NCBI RefSeq assembly: GCF_963576675.1
Contig: NC_088917.1
Span: 11,932,001-11,996,000 of the forward strand
Length of the DNA stretch: 64,000 bases
From: Euphorbia lathyris
Taxonomy: Eukaryota > Streptophyta > Magnoliopsida > Malpighiales > Euphorbiaceae
Reading direction: 5' to 3'
Shown here: piece by piece, positions 1 to 11,611 of the stretch
Numbering within the stretch: position 1 is the stretch's first letter
Layout of the letters: every line of letters starts with the position of its first letter
Notes under the pieces: model-generated
The model's input: only the letters and a program-made list of their open reading frames with translations
Database searches by the model: none
Told to the model about the DNA's origin: nothing
Translations under genes and position numbers: made by a program

Positions 1-118
1 AATAGCTACCCTAGTTTGTGATTGCGGGGATAATGGCTAAATAGCTACCCTGATTTTACGATTGCGGGGATAATGGCTAAATAGCTACCCTGTTTTACGA
101 CTGCGGGGATAATGGCTA
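1..118. repeat. 39-40-bp tandem repeat, three units
   Basis: Three consecutive units (1-39, 40-79, 80-118) share AATAGCTACCCT at the start and GCGGGGATAATGGCTA at the end. They are a diverged outer form of the minisatellite that follows and probably continue to the left of the window. Confidence 0.9.
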
Positions 119-138
119 AATAGCTACCCTAGTTTGTG

Positions 139-1160
139 ATTATGAGTCAGATGGCTCAAAAGCAACTCCGATCTGCGACCGTGAGTCAGATGGCTCAAAA
201 GCAACTCCGATCTACGACCATGAGTCAAATGGCTCAAAAGCAACTCCGGTCTTCGGCCGCGAGTCAGATGGCTCAAAAGCAACTCCGATCTACGACCGTG
301 AGGCAAATGGCTCAAAAGCAACTCCGGTCTGCGACCGTGAGTCAGATGGCTCGAAAGCAACTCCGGTCTACGACCGTGAGTCAGATGGCTCAAAAGCAAC
401 CCTGGTCCACGACCGCGGGTAAAATGGCTCAAAAGCAACCCTGGTCTCTAAATCGACCGCAGGCATAATGGCTCAATAGCAACTCCGGTCTGCGACCGTG
501 AGTCAGATGGCTCAAAAGCAACTCCGGTCTGCGACCGTGAGTCAAATGGCTCAAAAGCAACTCCGGTCTGCGACCGTGAGTCCGATGGCTCAAAAGCAAC
601 TCCGGTCTGAGACCGTGAGTCAGATGGCTCAAAAGCAACCCTGGTCCACGACCGCGGGTAAAATGGCTCAAAAGCAACCCTGGTCTCTAAATCGACCGCA
701 TGCGTAATGGCTCAATAGCAACTCCGGTCTGAGACCGTGAGTCAGATGGCTCAAAAGCAACTTCGGTCTGCGACCGTGAGTCAGATGGCTCAAAAGCAAC
801 TCCGGTCTGCGACCGCGAGTCAGATGGCTCAAAAGCAACTCCGGTCTACGACCGTGAGTCAGATGGCTCAAAAGCAACTCCGGTCTGCGACCGCGAGTCA
901 GATGGCTCAAAAGCAACTCCGATCTGCGACCGTGAGTCAAATGGCTCAAAAGCAACCCTGGTCTCTAAATCGACCGCAGGCAAAATGGCTCAAAAGCAAC
1001 CCTGGTCTCTAAATCGACCGCAGGCAAAATGGCTCAATAGCAACCCTGGTCTCTAAATCGACCGCAGGTAAAATGGCTCAATAGCAACCCTGGTCTCTAA
1101 ATCGACCGCAAGGTAAAATAGCTCTTTCTAGCGACCCTAGTCTCTAAATCGACCGCAGGC
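139..1160. repeat. 39/44-bp minisatellite with higher-order structure
   Basis: About two dozen tandem copies. The main unit is 39 bp with core GATGGCTCAAAAGCAACTCC; a variant unit of 44 bp containing GGTCTCTAAATCGACCGC dominates from about 950 to 1140. The mixed pattern repeats with a spacing of 239 bp (the TAATGGCTCAATAGC variant is at about 468 and again at about 707), so there is a higher-order repeat. Because 39 is divisible by three, long ORFs with 13-residue repeats are open on both strands, which argues against coding. Each unit also holds a small inverted repeat such as GGTCTGAGACC or GGTCTGCGACC. Confidence 0.93.
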
Positions 1161-3485
1161 GTGTAGTGATGCATATAGATGGGTGAATGTAGCCTAGTCT
1201 ATGGATGCATGTAAACGCCTATGTGTGTGTGTGCAGGTGACTGTGCGTGTGTTTGAATGTGCATAAGTGTGGCTTATGTGTTTTGCTTTATGCGGATGTA
1301 TGGACATGTGTGCATGCAAACTATGTACATGTGGATGAAATGCTCGGATGGATTCCCTTTTCATAGGCTTGGAGGATTTTCGTAGCTTCAGATTGAGAAA
1401 TGATGGTTCGGGCCGTCCCCAAGGAGTGCGAGGATGAGGGCGAGGTTAAGTTTGAAACCAAGGGTTGTAAGGATGAGGATTTGGTCTTGATGAGCTCGTG
1501 TCAAAGGGGCTCTCGCTTTTAACCAGAGTTTGACGTATTCATTTTCTCCCTAATTTTTGCCTGAGCTGCCCTTTTCGGGTTTTCAACTCAACGGGATCTC
1601 TCCGATATTCTCTATCTCTCCTTTTGCATGAACTGCCCCTAGGGGTTTTCAATTCATCTTTTCTATATCTCACTGATTTTCTCTATCTCTCCTTTTGCTT
1701 GGATCGCCTCTTTTGAGGTTTTCAATCCAACTTTTTTGTTCAATTTTTCTTCTCTTTTTCTTTCTTTCTTGATTGTGAATGATACCGGATAGCACAGGGG
1801 GCTTATATCCACGGGCCATTTCTATGCTAATCATTTGACGATGAGTTCATGCTCGATGCCTTCGTTAATGGAGAAGCTTCCGAAGTGAGATGGACATTGA
1901 TCTGATTGTAGGGCCGTGCCCCCGATTAAAGTTACCGTCTTGGCGTAGGTTAGAAGTTGATGCTAGCGTATGCCCCTGCCAACTCGAGGTGAGATTTCAT
2001 GTGCGCCAAACTAGGGATATTGCCGTTGGGAGTAGCTATGGAGGAGAGATGCTTCGGTCGAAGTTTGACCCTTGAGAGGACCACATAAGAGCAGAGGAAC
2101 CAGGCTTCATGGAGCATGAGAGAGAGGAATAGTCTTTTTTTTTTTAGTTTTTCTTTTTTATAGATTTTGGATTGGTTTATGGGTGTTGGGGTGATTTCAG
2201 TTGAGATGGGGTGTCTATTGATACGGGTGTTTTCATTACAAATGCAACCGTCTAGCTTAAATAAAGCACCTGGCAAAGATACATTGAATTGTTTACTGCT
2301 CAGTTTATTAACCACTGTCACCAAAGCATGCCCTTTCGGGTTTTCACACTTCAGTTATTTTAACTCTCTCCTTTTACCCCGGAATTTTCAAATAAGCGCC
2401 CCGTGGGGTTTTCACTTATTGGGGTGTCCCTTATTGTTGCATAGGCCGTCCTTTGCGGATTTTCAACCTATCGGGATTTTCTTTCTTTCTTTTTTTTTTT
2501 TATTTTCATGAGAAGGATTCCTCGGTTCCCTCGAGATTGATTAAAGTTCTGAACTTTGTTGCCGCCTTCGGCTTTCCTTGACTACGCATTTGATCTTTCT
2601 TCGTTACAGTGAGCTTTTCTCGTACATTTGATTACACATTTGTTGGACAATGTCAACCGCTCTTGCCACCTTGACGCCTCTTGGCCGATCACGTCAGCTT
2701 TTGATTTATTTTCTTTTACTTCCGATTGACTTGACTTTGCCCCAGGGCCCTTTTAGCATCATTTTTTTTTTCTTTTTTCTTCTTCCTTTGTTTAACTTTG
2801 AGTCATCATAAGTCTAACCCTTTCGTTGATCCTGGAACAAAATACTTTATCGCTGATAGGTTAGTTGCCCCCGCCTCGTTCTAAATGGCGCACTCCTGTA
2901 CTTGTGTCCCCCTTTGGGGGGAGAAATCTTTGTCGGTGCCTCAGGGTAAGTATGGCTCTGAGGGCTTGTTGCTTGCTCCATATTTTCTTTTCTTTTTCTC
3001 TCTTTTGGACTTTGTTGATTGTCGCTCAATCTTCTTTTTGGCAAAAGCCGGTGAGAACCCTTCGTTTGATGGGTCTACGCCCGACTTATCATCGTAGAGT
3101 CAGGGAATCGCTTCTCATGACTTATTTTGTTTTTTTTTTTTTGTTTTTTTTTTGTTTTTTTTATTTTACCCTCTTAATTTTCTCTCTTCAGTGGTTAAGT
3201 ATTGAGCAATAAGTATATTCTAGATCTTACGTCCGTGCCATGATAGAAGCGGGAATATCTCAATTGAGTAGATGTCAAATGTAAGTACGTATGTTTAGGA
3301 TAAATTTGCGGAAACGAAATTTCATTGAATTCAAAAGGAGGTTAATAACATCTTGTGGAATAGAAGATAAAATAAAAGACAAGGATAAAGACTACAAGTG
3401 CAATCCTCTCTCTCATACTACTTCAGGAAGCTTCAAGTTCTCCTGCTTCATAAGTGTCCTCAATCTAGAGAACCTCTTCTTTCGT
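1161..3485 (-). other. Non-coding retroelement tail downstream of gag
   Basis: No supported gene. The tract from 1180 to 1330 is TG-rich. From 1500 to 2471 it carries the hairpin family described separately. Several pyrimidine runs (about 2128-2160, 2480-2505, 2760-2790 and 3128-3172) are purine runs on the element's sense strand. Small ORFs here have no recognisable domains. Confidence 0.6.
1500..2471 (-). repeat. Dispersed hairpin family, constant GGGTTTTCA loop and variable stems
   Basis: At least six copies of a loop related to GCCCTTTCGGGTTTTCA are each flanked by short arms that differ between copies but pair with each other: GTCAAA/TTTGAC (1500-1534), TGAG/CTCA (1562-1590), ATGAA/TTCAT (1628-1657), TTGGAT/ATCCAA (1699-1730), AATAAG/CTTATT (2391-2420) and ATAGG/CCTAT (2441-2471). 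A further, poorly paired copy lies at about 2310-2355. The first copies are embedded in a roughly 65-70-bp tandem unit containing TCTATCTCTCCTTTTGC. Confidence 0.75.
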
Positions 3486-4295
3486 TTATCCTGATCCGTG
3501 GTAGACCTCACCGTTCAAGGAACAAGTCGAAGACTTCATCCGCTGAGAAGGATCTGGGTCACTTATCTTCCCAGCTTCGATGAGATCTTGGATTTCATGC
3601 TTCAACTTCATGCAAGTGCTTGTTTCGTGACCATATTTCTGGTGGAAGTGGCAGTAGCCCCTGCGTTTGACTAATTCAGTGGTTGGACCTCCCGTGGCTG
3701 GTAGGGGATGAAGTATATTATGCATTTGTAGGCCCTCCAATACTTCTAATAAGGGTTGAGTGAAAGTGGAGAATTCCCTTCCCTCCTTTCTATACTGAGT
3801 GGGCGACGGAGGGCGAACAACCTTGGTAATCTCATGTCCCCGATGGCGTGGATCTGGTTGTGTTCGTGAAATATGGTGTGAGACTACCCTTGGTGGAGTG
3901 AATATTTGTGGATTAACTTGTGACGCAAGCTGGAACATAGGTTTCTCCATAGCAGCTTTCGGGATCTCCGCAACCAGTGACTCGCTCAGGACCTCCCTGA
4001 CCAACCTTTTCAGCTCTATCTTAAATTCATCTGAAGCAAGGATATCGGGAAGAACTCGCTCGATTTCTGCTCTGAGATCGAAATCTCCTATCGTCTCTTG
4101 GGAATTTTCAACCCCCTCATGCTTAGTATTCTCCGGATCATTAAGAGCACGTTTGAACTCATCAGAAAAGATGTATTTGGCTAAAGCCCCTTGCACACGG
4201 CTCTCAAGATTGTGGTTTGAATTGCTGGACTGGGCCATGAGTTGGGTTTCTAACAAGGAAAGAGAAAGGATCGGTGAGTGGAGCTTTTTAGGCAT
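3486..4295 (-). CDS. gag: Truncated gag-like protein of the Ogre/Tat-like element
   Basis: 269-codon ORF. The C-terminal part carries the gypsy gag nucleocapsid-type segment: FTQPLLEVLEGLQ, then a CHFHQKYGHETSTC zinc-finger-like motif followed by LKHEIQDLIEAGKI, the usual pattern after the capsid domain in Tat-type gag. The N-terminal half is acidic and lysine-rich (SDEFKRALND, SDEFKIELKR) and I see no full capsid core between them, so the protein is short for this family and looks internally deleted. The listed start is the longest; MAQSSNSNHN at 4238 is an equally good start. It is preceded on its strand by the long leader and followed by non-coding DNA instead of pol. A nucleic-acid-binding structural role is expected; whether it is made is unknown. 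Confidence 0.65.
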   Translation of the reverse strand: MPKKLHSPILSLSLLETQLMAQSSNSNHNLESRVQGALAKYIFSDEFKRALNDPENTKHEGVENSQETIGDFDLRAEIERVLPDILASDEFKIELKRLVREVLSESLVAEIPKAAMEKPMFQLASQVNPQIFTPPRVVSHHISRTQPDPRHRGHEITKVVRPPSPTQYRKEGREFSTFTQPLLEVLEGLQMHNILHPLPATGGPTTELVKRRGYCHFHQKYGHETSTCMKLKHEIQDLIEAGKISDPDPSQRMKSSTCSLNGEVYHGSG

Positions 4296-4447
4296 TATGA
4301 ATTTTGATGATGCACGTGCGATGCGAATGCTAAAGCTATCTACGTGTGCCTCCTATAGATAGATGTATGATTTATGCATGATTCGTGGTCTGCGCTTTAT
4401 TTCTTACAACATAAACACGATTTGACTGGAGCTAAACCCCTTCTTCT

Positions 4448-4479
<32 letters not shown>

Positions 4480-4689
4480 TTTTACCAGAGCCGTCGGCAG
4501 TACTTTGGTCGTTTGTGCTAACTTACCTGTTTGGAAGTGCCGATGCCTAAAACCATTTCAACTGTTATACACACATTAGTACGAACCCTACAAGTTCACC
4601 TTGCAATGCTTTACAAGATGTACAATGTTGAATGACGCTTGACACGACTGACACTTGTGAGATTGAGACGACCCTCATGATGAGTAAAG
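4296..4689 (-). other. Leader spacer with long pyrimidine tract
   Basis: Directly upstream of gag on its strand. It contains a run of C and T, mostly T, at about 4440-4482 (a purine tract on the sense strand). No gene seen. Confidence 0.5.
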
Positions 4690-7600
4690 TTCCCTAGGAC
4701 GCTAGGTATTGGAGGGGTAGCGACATGAGTGGTGGGAATGACATACATGGTACATTGATACGACTCACGATCTAAAAAGAACAACCTAAGTGACCATGCA
4801 TGAGGTGTATGTGAGGGATTGCCATCCTTGGTGGCAATGACGTACTTCGAAGATAGGCGGTGTTACACGGACTGATGTGACGCTCATGGTATGTCCGAGA
4901 CTCAAACAGACCGTGATGGAGGCATGCGGGGCATTTGTCCATAGTTTACTTGGTATCGATACTGATAACAGGGAACCGTCTTTCTGGGAAACACAAGTTT
5001 CCTGAAACAGACCGACGTAGAGGGCGTGTCCTAAACTAGAAGCAAGCGGGATGAGACCACCGCATATGGGGTGTGGGTCAAGGGTTAGTTTAAACCCAAG
5101 ACACGAATACGTAGGTGTGCCAACGGAACCTTGGCGTGTTATGCAGAAAGTGGTGATGCACGAGACATGCCCTAAATAGGTTAAGGCATAGGGGAGGCTC
5201 GAGTGACATACGTGATGTGCGCCGATTGTCAGCTTCTCCTGGAAAGCAACTATTACGATGATGGGTATCACTTGATGGGACAATGAACACGGAATACCTG
5301 ATACTCGAGGTCCGAATAGGATGCATATGTCAACATCGAGGCATGTGCCAATTATTAATTCCTACTCGACTCACTAGTGCTTGGGCAGAGTGGTTCGAAA
5401 CGTGGTGCATTTAGGAAATGCGGTGACGTACGTTGTATGCCTTAGAGGTAGCCAAACGGTCGGATGGGAGTCTCACTTAATGTGCCCCCACGATTGACTT
5501 ATACGCAACTGACGAACGATGTGATGGCTTGATTTTGGGATTTCGACCATCGTGGGGGAAATCCAACATGCTAGGTACGAGACACGAATAGGGTACGCAT
5601 ACGACACACGTATTATCTGACCAACTCTGGGTATAGATGAAGCACAGAGATGACTCGAGGGGTACCTTCTAACAACATTGGAAGTGTCAGCTACACACGA
5701 TACCGACACGCATGGTGCAATCTAAGGATTAACTTAAGCTAGAGACCCCAAATACCTCGATGAATTTGCGGCCATCGGTGCGTCTGGTAGAATGAGAAGT
5801 GTCCTAATTCGATCGAGGTATCAACGAGACGGAAACGACGACTTACCCGGTACGTGTCGAAGGTCAATTTGTTTCATAGCGCAAACCTGATGATGACATG
5901 TTTTATGAGAATCCCTAAAGATCTTATGTGGATATTTACGACGTATAGGGTTCATCACCGATATTGGAGATGACGAGGACCTATTACTATGAACAACTCG
6001 AGGAGCAACGGGGACGCACACCAAGACCTTCAAGGTAAGTGCCAAATGTTGGATTTAGCCGCGGTATGAACAACTCGATACTACTGATACGAGCGAGACC
6101 CAAATAGCGACACATAGGGCATATGTCTCAGACTCGTAAATAAGGCAATTCAGAGTTTGGGGCGCATAGACAATAATACCAAGGGCATAAGGGGAGCGTG
6201 TCGAGGATTTGACAACATAAACCAACCGCTGTTTGAGGCGTACTCAAGATATGAGTGACAATTTACAGGGCGTACGTCAAGAGTTTGATAGGAACCTCAC
6301 GACATGAACGACTCAGTGTGTCGAGGTATGAGCGGGATGCTCGAGACGGCCCCATAGGGTACGTGCCTAAGGGTGTGACTTGGACTCGATGACATGAATC
6401 ACTCTATATGACAGGTATGGGCCAAAAGTCCAACTTGAACTTGTCGATACAAATGACTCGACGTTGGGGGTGTAAGAAAGATGCACGTGATGACATATAT
6501 GAACTTGCCCCAGATTCGACTGGAACTCAATGTCATGAGTGACTCGATATTTGTCATGCGAATAGGACGTACCGAACCGCGTATGTGGGTGTGTGCCACA
6601 AGCTTAACCCTGACTGGATGGTATAAACGACTCAGTCTTTGATATGTGAGTAAGGTGCGAGGGATGACATACGGAACACGTGTCAAAGGTCGGTCCAGAA
6701 TTGGATAGCCTAATGACATATTCGTGGGCTACAAATATTGTCAATGACAAAGCGACATGTGGGGCACATTTTGACAAGGCCCAATGTATGACTAAGGCAC
6801 AAGCGGTGACATACGGGATATGCACCGAAAGCTGATACACGTGGCATGTCTTAGCGTGGGATATGCACCTAAGGTTTCGATCTTACAACCACGTAACTTT
6901 GGAGTATAGGTGCACGGCGCGCCGACACACGTGGCATGTCTTAGCGTGCGAAGGTCATGATGGCAACCTACGAGGTGAGGGGCATGGATAATACCACAAC
7001 GTAATTTGGAATCACCTAGGCATGGTGTATAGCGTGGCGACATCCGTGGGTATGTCTTGAGATACGAAAAGGAGGTGACGACGACCCGTGAGATTATGGT
7101 TCTATTTGAGATCAAGGTACCAGTCATAATCTTGAGATGTGTTGGCTAAGGCGTAGCGACATACATGGTATGTCTTGAGGCGTAAGTAGGACGTGTGTGA
7201 GACATGTGATGAATGGTTAATTCGAGTCTCGAGGGAACCGACGTCGTGATAATTTTTTTCTTTTTTTTTTTTGAACAACCGATATGTTGTCGGTGACATG
7301 GCGACACACCTAGTACGTCTTGAGTTGACCGTGCAGACAGTGTACGGGACTTGCCCCAAGATGCGAATGTCAGGATAAGCGGGGTATGACCACCAAACAA
7401 GCCTAACCACGATAGAGGGATACAGGATACATTACGACATATGGGATATGTCTTCGGATGATGTAAACACCACGGTGAAGGCGCATGTGACATGTCACGA
7501 TGCACCAGGTACACTCTCTAATGGTATGAACAGGATGATAAAGACATGTGCGGTGTATCCCCCACAAAGTATAACATGGCGAAGACGTAGGGAATACCTA

Positions 7601-8690
7601 AAGGTCTAAAGGTGCTCCTCCGGACTAATATATGAGACACATCATAACATGCGGGGTATGTGTTCTGTTACACGGGATATGGCTCTGGACTAGTGTATCT
7701 GATATGGAAGCTGCATATGCGACCTATCGTGATGTACGACCTTGACAATACCCAAACGTACATGATGCACAGTTGTGCATCAAGCACACGTCTTGATTGG
7801 TCTATAGCTGACATGATGGAGACGCATGGGACCTTTCACGATATGGAAGATGGGACGAGGTAAGGACGTATGGGATATGTCACGGCCCAAATGGTATGCC
7901 TTTCATCTAACGTACATAGCATGGTGAACAAGCACCTGACATGCCCTGACATATGGGGCATGCAACTCATGCCCCTCGCTTGGTACAAGGAATGAGGTGA
8001 AGATGTACAAGATGCGTTATGACACATATAGTACACCTTCTGACCGGTGTGTAATGACATGGTAGAGACACAAGGAATGGGTCATAATATACGAGGCACA
8101 ACACGGAAAAGACATATGGGATATGTCACGACATAACTGGTACGCCTCTTGATCGGTGTCTGAATGATTAATGGAAGATGCATGGGGTGCGTTATGTCTC
8201 ATGGAGTATGACAAAGTAAAGATGCAAGGAATACATCATCCCATGACAGGTGGGACTCACGACGGGTGGACACGTGATGATATGACGCAGCAAGGATATA
8301 GGGGATACGTCACGAGAGAACAGTACGCCTCTTGACAGGGTAAGGACATATTGGAGGTGCCGTGACATACGGGGTATGCCAAAACAAAAGCGTATGGGAC
8401 ATGCCATGACATAAGGGTTGTACCTTCCGACTAGTGCCTACGACACTGAAGAAACATACGAGGTACGCTACCATGCATAAGGTATGCTAAGGCAAAGACG
8501 CATAGGATACGTCACGACATAATGGACATGCCTCCTAGCTAGCATACAAACGACACGGTGAAGACGCGCGAGACGTGCCAAGGACGCATAGGATGCGTCC
8601 CAACACATAGGTATGACAAGGCAAAGACGTATGGGATACGTCACGACATAACTAGTATGCCTCCTGAATGACACACGACGCTGGGGTCGA
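4690..8690 (-). repeat. Degenerate short-motif repeat region in the leader
   Basis: About 4 kb built from diverged copies of short motifs such as GACTCGA, CGACATA, GGTATGCC, CTCTTGA and GACRYATGGG with irregular spacing, roughly 50-80 bp. From about 7430 the units resemble AAGACGTATGGGATACGTCACGACATAA (shown here as consensus description only) and form hairpins. CpG is plentiful compared with flanking DNA, so the region is not strongly CpG-depleted. Many small ORFs are open on the minus strand, but they contain no recognised domain and simply track the repeat. Confidence 0.6.
7436..8642. repeat. Hairpin family GACRYAT-GGG-ATRYGTC
   Basis: Copies at 7436-7452 and 8111-8127 (GACATAT/ATATGTC), 8582-8600 (GGACGCAT/ATGCGTCC, loop AGG), 8626-8642 (GACGTAT/ATACGTC) and 8475-8487 (GCATA/TATGC) pair perfectly. 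Copies at 7865-7881 and 8497-8513 have one mismatch. The two variable stem positions change together in the perfect copies. A separate perfect 8-bp-arm palindrome (GATGCACA/TGTGCATC) lies near 7764-7781. Confidence 0.75.
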
Positions 8691-10766
8691 CTCTTTCTCA
8701 CTTTCCTAATAAACACGTCCTAAATCTATGAAACCTAGAATGGCTGCACGCAATACGGTTAGCATGCAATGCTCTATATGGTATGATTGCAATGATTCGT
8801 TAAGCAGAGAACACATTATAACTTAAATCTGACTCGACTGATGTACAACAAGACATAAATCTATACAAACAAACTAGTTAGCGAAAATCGTACATAATGC
8901 GTAAGTAGATCGCAATAAGAGAAAGAAAACGTTAGATAACAATCACATTCATCACATCATCTCTCTTCCATCCTTATTCCTCCACACACTCGTTGGTCCA
9001 AGTCTCTTTCCTAGGATTTTGGTATGGGCTCACATCGTGGTCCAGGGGACGCGTGATGCCGTCGATTATTGCAGAAAAGTAAATCATCCATCAGACAATA
9101 CAGTTCGTTTTGACGTATCCACGTTTAGTGACTAAGAAATCGACCAATTTGGATTGTTCTTTCAGAATAACTCGTCTTTTGTCCTTTTGTGAGACGCATT
9201 AATTCGGGTTTTGACTCCCTTTGAGCGCATCTCAGTTTTTAGACACGGTTCGAGTTACTCTTCTAGTTCAATCGTTCGTTATTGTCAATGACTCGTTCCC
9301 TTTTATTTGCGTGGGTTCATGTCTCGATTTTTGGATTACAACGGGATCTTTTGGATCTATCGAGAGACGTAACCACGTGTTTATTTAGTGATGGAATCAC
9401 TTTTGGATTTTATTTTAGGGAACGGACTCATTGCGTAACGCGTTTGTTCTTAGCGTCGAGGATTCGTTTGCTCATTTTGCTACGTGAAAGACGGTGAGTC
9501 TTATTTTGAGCGCACGGTAACCTTTCGGCTAGCAACAATTCGTTGTTTTTCCCAATCCACGGGATATATCATCTTAGTGTGGTTATAGAAAATCAACATT
9601 TCGTTGAATCGCATGCTTATTCAAAGCGAGGACATCACCGTTCTCTTTCCTTTAGGCACGATTTAAGCAAACACGTACATCGGGCCATATTTCTTGCAGT
9701 TTTGGTAACGGTCGAAATGATCGAGTCGTTAGTCAAAACCCGCAGTCTCGTCCATATGGCGCAATTATATGGTTTGGCTTAATTCGGCTTCGAGATTTTA
9801 AACGGTGTATACACTCGTCCGAGGCACGTATTCAACGACATTGGTTTATTTTCTTTAACTACTCTCGGTATTGATATATATCGTAGATTCGGAATGATTT
9901 TGGTCGTTTAGTTCATTTTTTTCTTCTTTATTTCCTTAGTCATCTGTACGGACACATCCATTTCTCTTAAAGACGACACGAGGCATAACGTAAAAGCTCG
10001 TCTTTCATTCGGAAGGGACGGGCTACTTGTGCGAAACTTTTCACGTTACAACAAGGTCGTTCGAAACAGAAATGTTCTTCGTTTTCATTTCGTCTTGATC
10101 TCGTTTTATCCTAATTTATTTAAAGAATGTGAATAACGGCTATTGTTAATATAGTCTTTTGTATCGAAATGTAATTATCCTTAACACCGAACCGATTCAT
10201 ACTAATACGTGCTTACGTCATAACGCATTTCCTGAACACATGCCTTCGTCGGGACACCGAAAGGGACAAGGCGGGCCGCACATGTTCATTCATATGAGAT
10301 GACTAAGTCGTCTTTAGTTCAAATCGTTTCGATGTTTTAGGGTAATTAGTATGTCGATTCATGAGTATATATTAACGCATCGTCTCATTTTCTTTACATA
10401 ATTTAGGATTAGACACGTATCATGGCGGTTTGAAAACACGAACTGATTCATTTATCACATCAAAAATAGTAACGGGTAATCCTATGGAAACTTCTAAGGC
10501 TACTATATGCTGACACGGCTGACTGCGGGACCTCACAGGACCGCACAGATTCGCCCCTAACGAATGGATGGGGACCCTCTGGCGCCTTACTGTAAGGGGA
10601 AACTTACGCTAGCCTCTTTCGAGCGACGAATGGACTCTCGCTAGAGGTTTCGCGGAAATTACCCAAAGGGTTTGCAATAATGCTCGTGAATGCATACGAA
10701 AAGAAGTAAAACGATCCGTCCCCGTTAAGGGCTTAGTGCATGCCTTCCGGAATCAAATTTCTCGCT
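8691..10766 (-). other. Leader region next to the primer site, no gene
   Basis: Lies between the repeat-rich leader and the primer-binding site. Base composition is moderate with many CG dinucleotides. The short plus-strand ORFs (for example 9282-9497 and 9543-9782) show no domain. A small ORF1 as known upstream of gag in some Ogre elements could have existed here, but I see no intact one. Confidence 0.5.
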
Positions 10767-10784
10767 TCCCCAGCAGAGTCGCCA
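10767..10784 (-). promoter_or_regulatory. Primer-binding site, arginine-tRNA type
   Basis: On the minus strand the sequence TGGCGACTCTGCTGGGGA starts two bases inside the LTR end. This is the well-known primer site type of Ogre/Tat elements and fixes both the direction of the element and the inner LTR boundary at 10787. Confidence 0.85.
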
Positions 10785-11351
10785 CTTGTTAGACGAGGTA
10801 CCGTGGCCTAATCTCCCGGGTGGACCGGGGGGTGGACAACCTCATGGCGACATAAGCGGTGATTGGCGCCGAAAGCAACCAATCGCGGAATCAAGCTGCT
10901 CGGCAGGACCGGAGCTCGGAGATATGGAAGAGTCGCCACCCACGAATGGGAAAATGAACATCGATCCCTTGCGGGAGACCGGTGTGGGTTCGGGAAACTT
11001 AGGTACGAGCCGAGAAGGCTAGCTCCTTTCCGGAGAAAGGCTACTAGGCACCCCGACATCGCCCGGTTATGAACCACCGGCCTCCTACTCAGCATGTTAG
11101 GCGATAACGGACTAATCGTATACTTCTTTAAGTTTAAAATTCATTTGAAACCCTTTTCTTTCTCTTTTTGAAAACCATTTTGAGCATATGATATTGAAAA
11201 GCCACATCAGTAAAGAATCACCCATTTATGTTTATACATACACAGAGAGGGGGAAGAAAGAAGTGATTTATTTACAACCGTATTTAAATGTTATGTTGTG
11301 TGTCTATTCTACATTAACTTATTTCCCCAAAACGATGTTTATTACATGGTT

Positions 11352-11611
11352 CGCACCTTAATCGCCGTTGGAACGATTTAGGTGCGTTTTAAAACCCCGT
11401 TTGATGAAGCTTACCCGAATCGCCGTTGGAACGACTCGAGTAATTGAAAACGTTAAAGTAAAAGCCTTTTAATAAGAAAACGTGGTTAAACATACAAGTC
11501 AATTTTATTTTGTACAAATTCATTAAGAAAGCGATTCAAAATCTCCATTATTAACAAAGAAAACGATTTTGATTACAATGTTCGCTTAATCCGTTGTTGG
11601 AACGGACTAAG
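11352..11611 (-). repeat. Hairpin family with invariant loop CCGTTGGAA
   Basis: Three copies: 11352-11386 (stem CGCACCTTAATCG against CGATTTAGGTGCG), 11411-11443 (TTACCCGAATCG against CGACTCGAGTAA) and 11585-11611 (CTTAATCCG against CGGACTAAG; loop TTGTTGGAA). The stems are unrelated to each other apart from the loop-closing pairs, yet each pairs with only one or two mismatches. All lie in the transcribed part of the LTR. Confidence 0.85.

Noticed and set aside
124..1012. Long ORFs with 13-residue repeats (SQMAQKQLRSATV and reverse-strand equivalents)
   Set aside because: Produced by a 39-bp unit divisible by three; open on both strands and no domain, so minisatellite and not gene.
1..1160. 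CRISPR array
   Set aside because: Units are contiguous without unique spacers and the genome is a plant.
4786..8716. Many 70-120-codon ORFs on the minus strand
   Set aside because: They follow degenerate repeats, lack domains and do not form one coherent frame.
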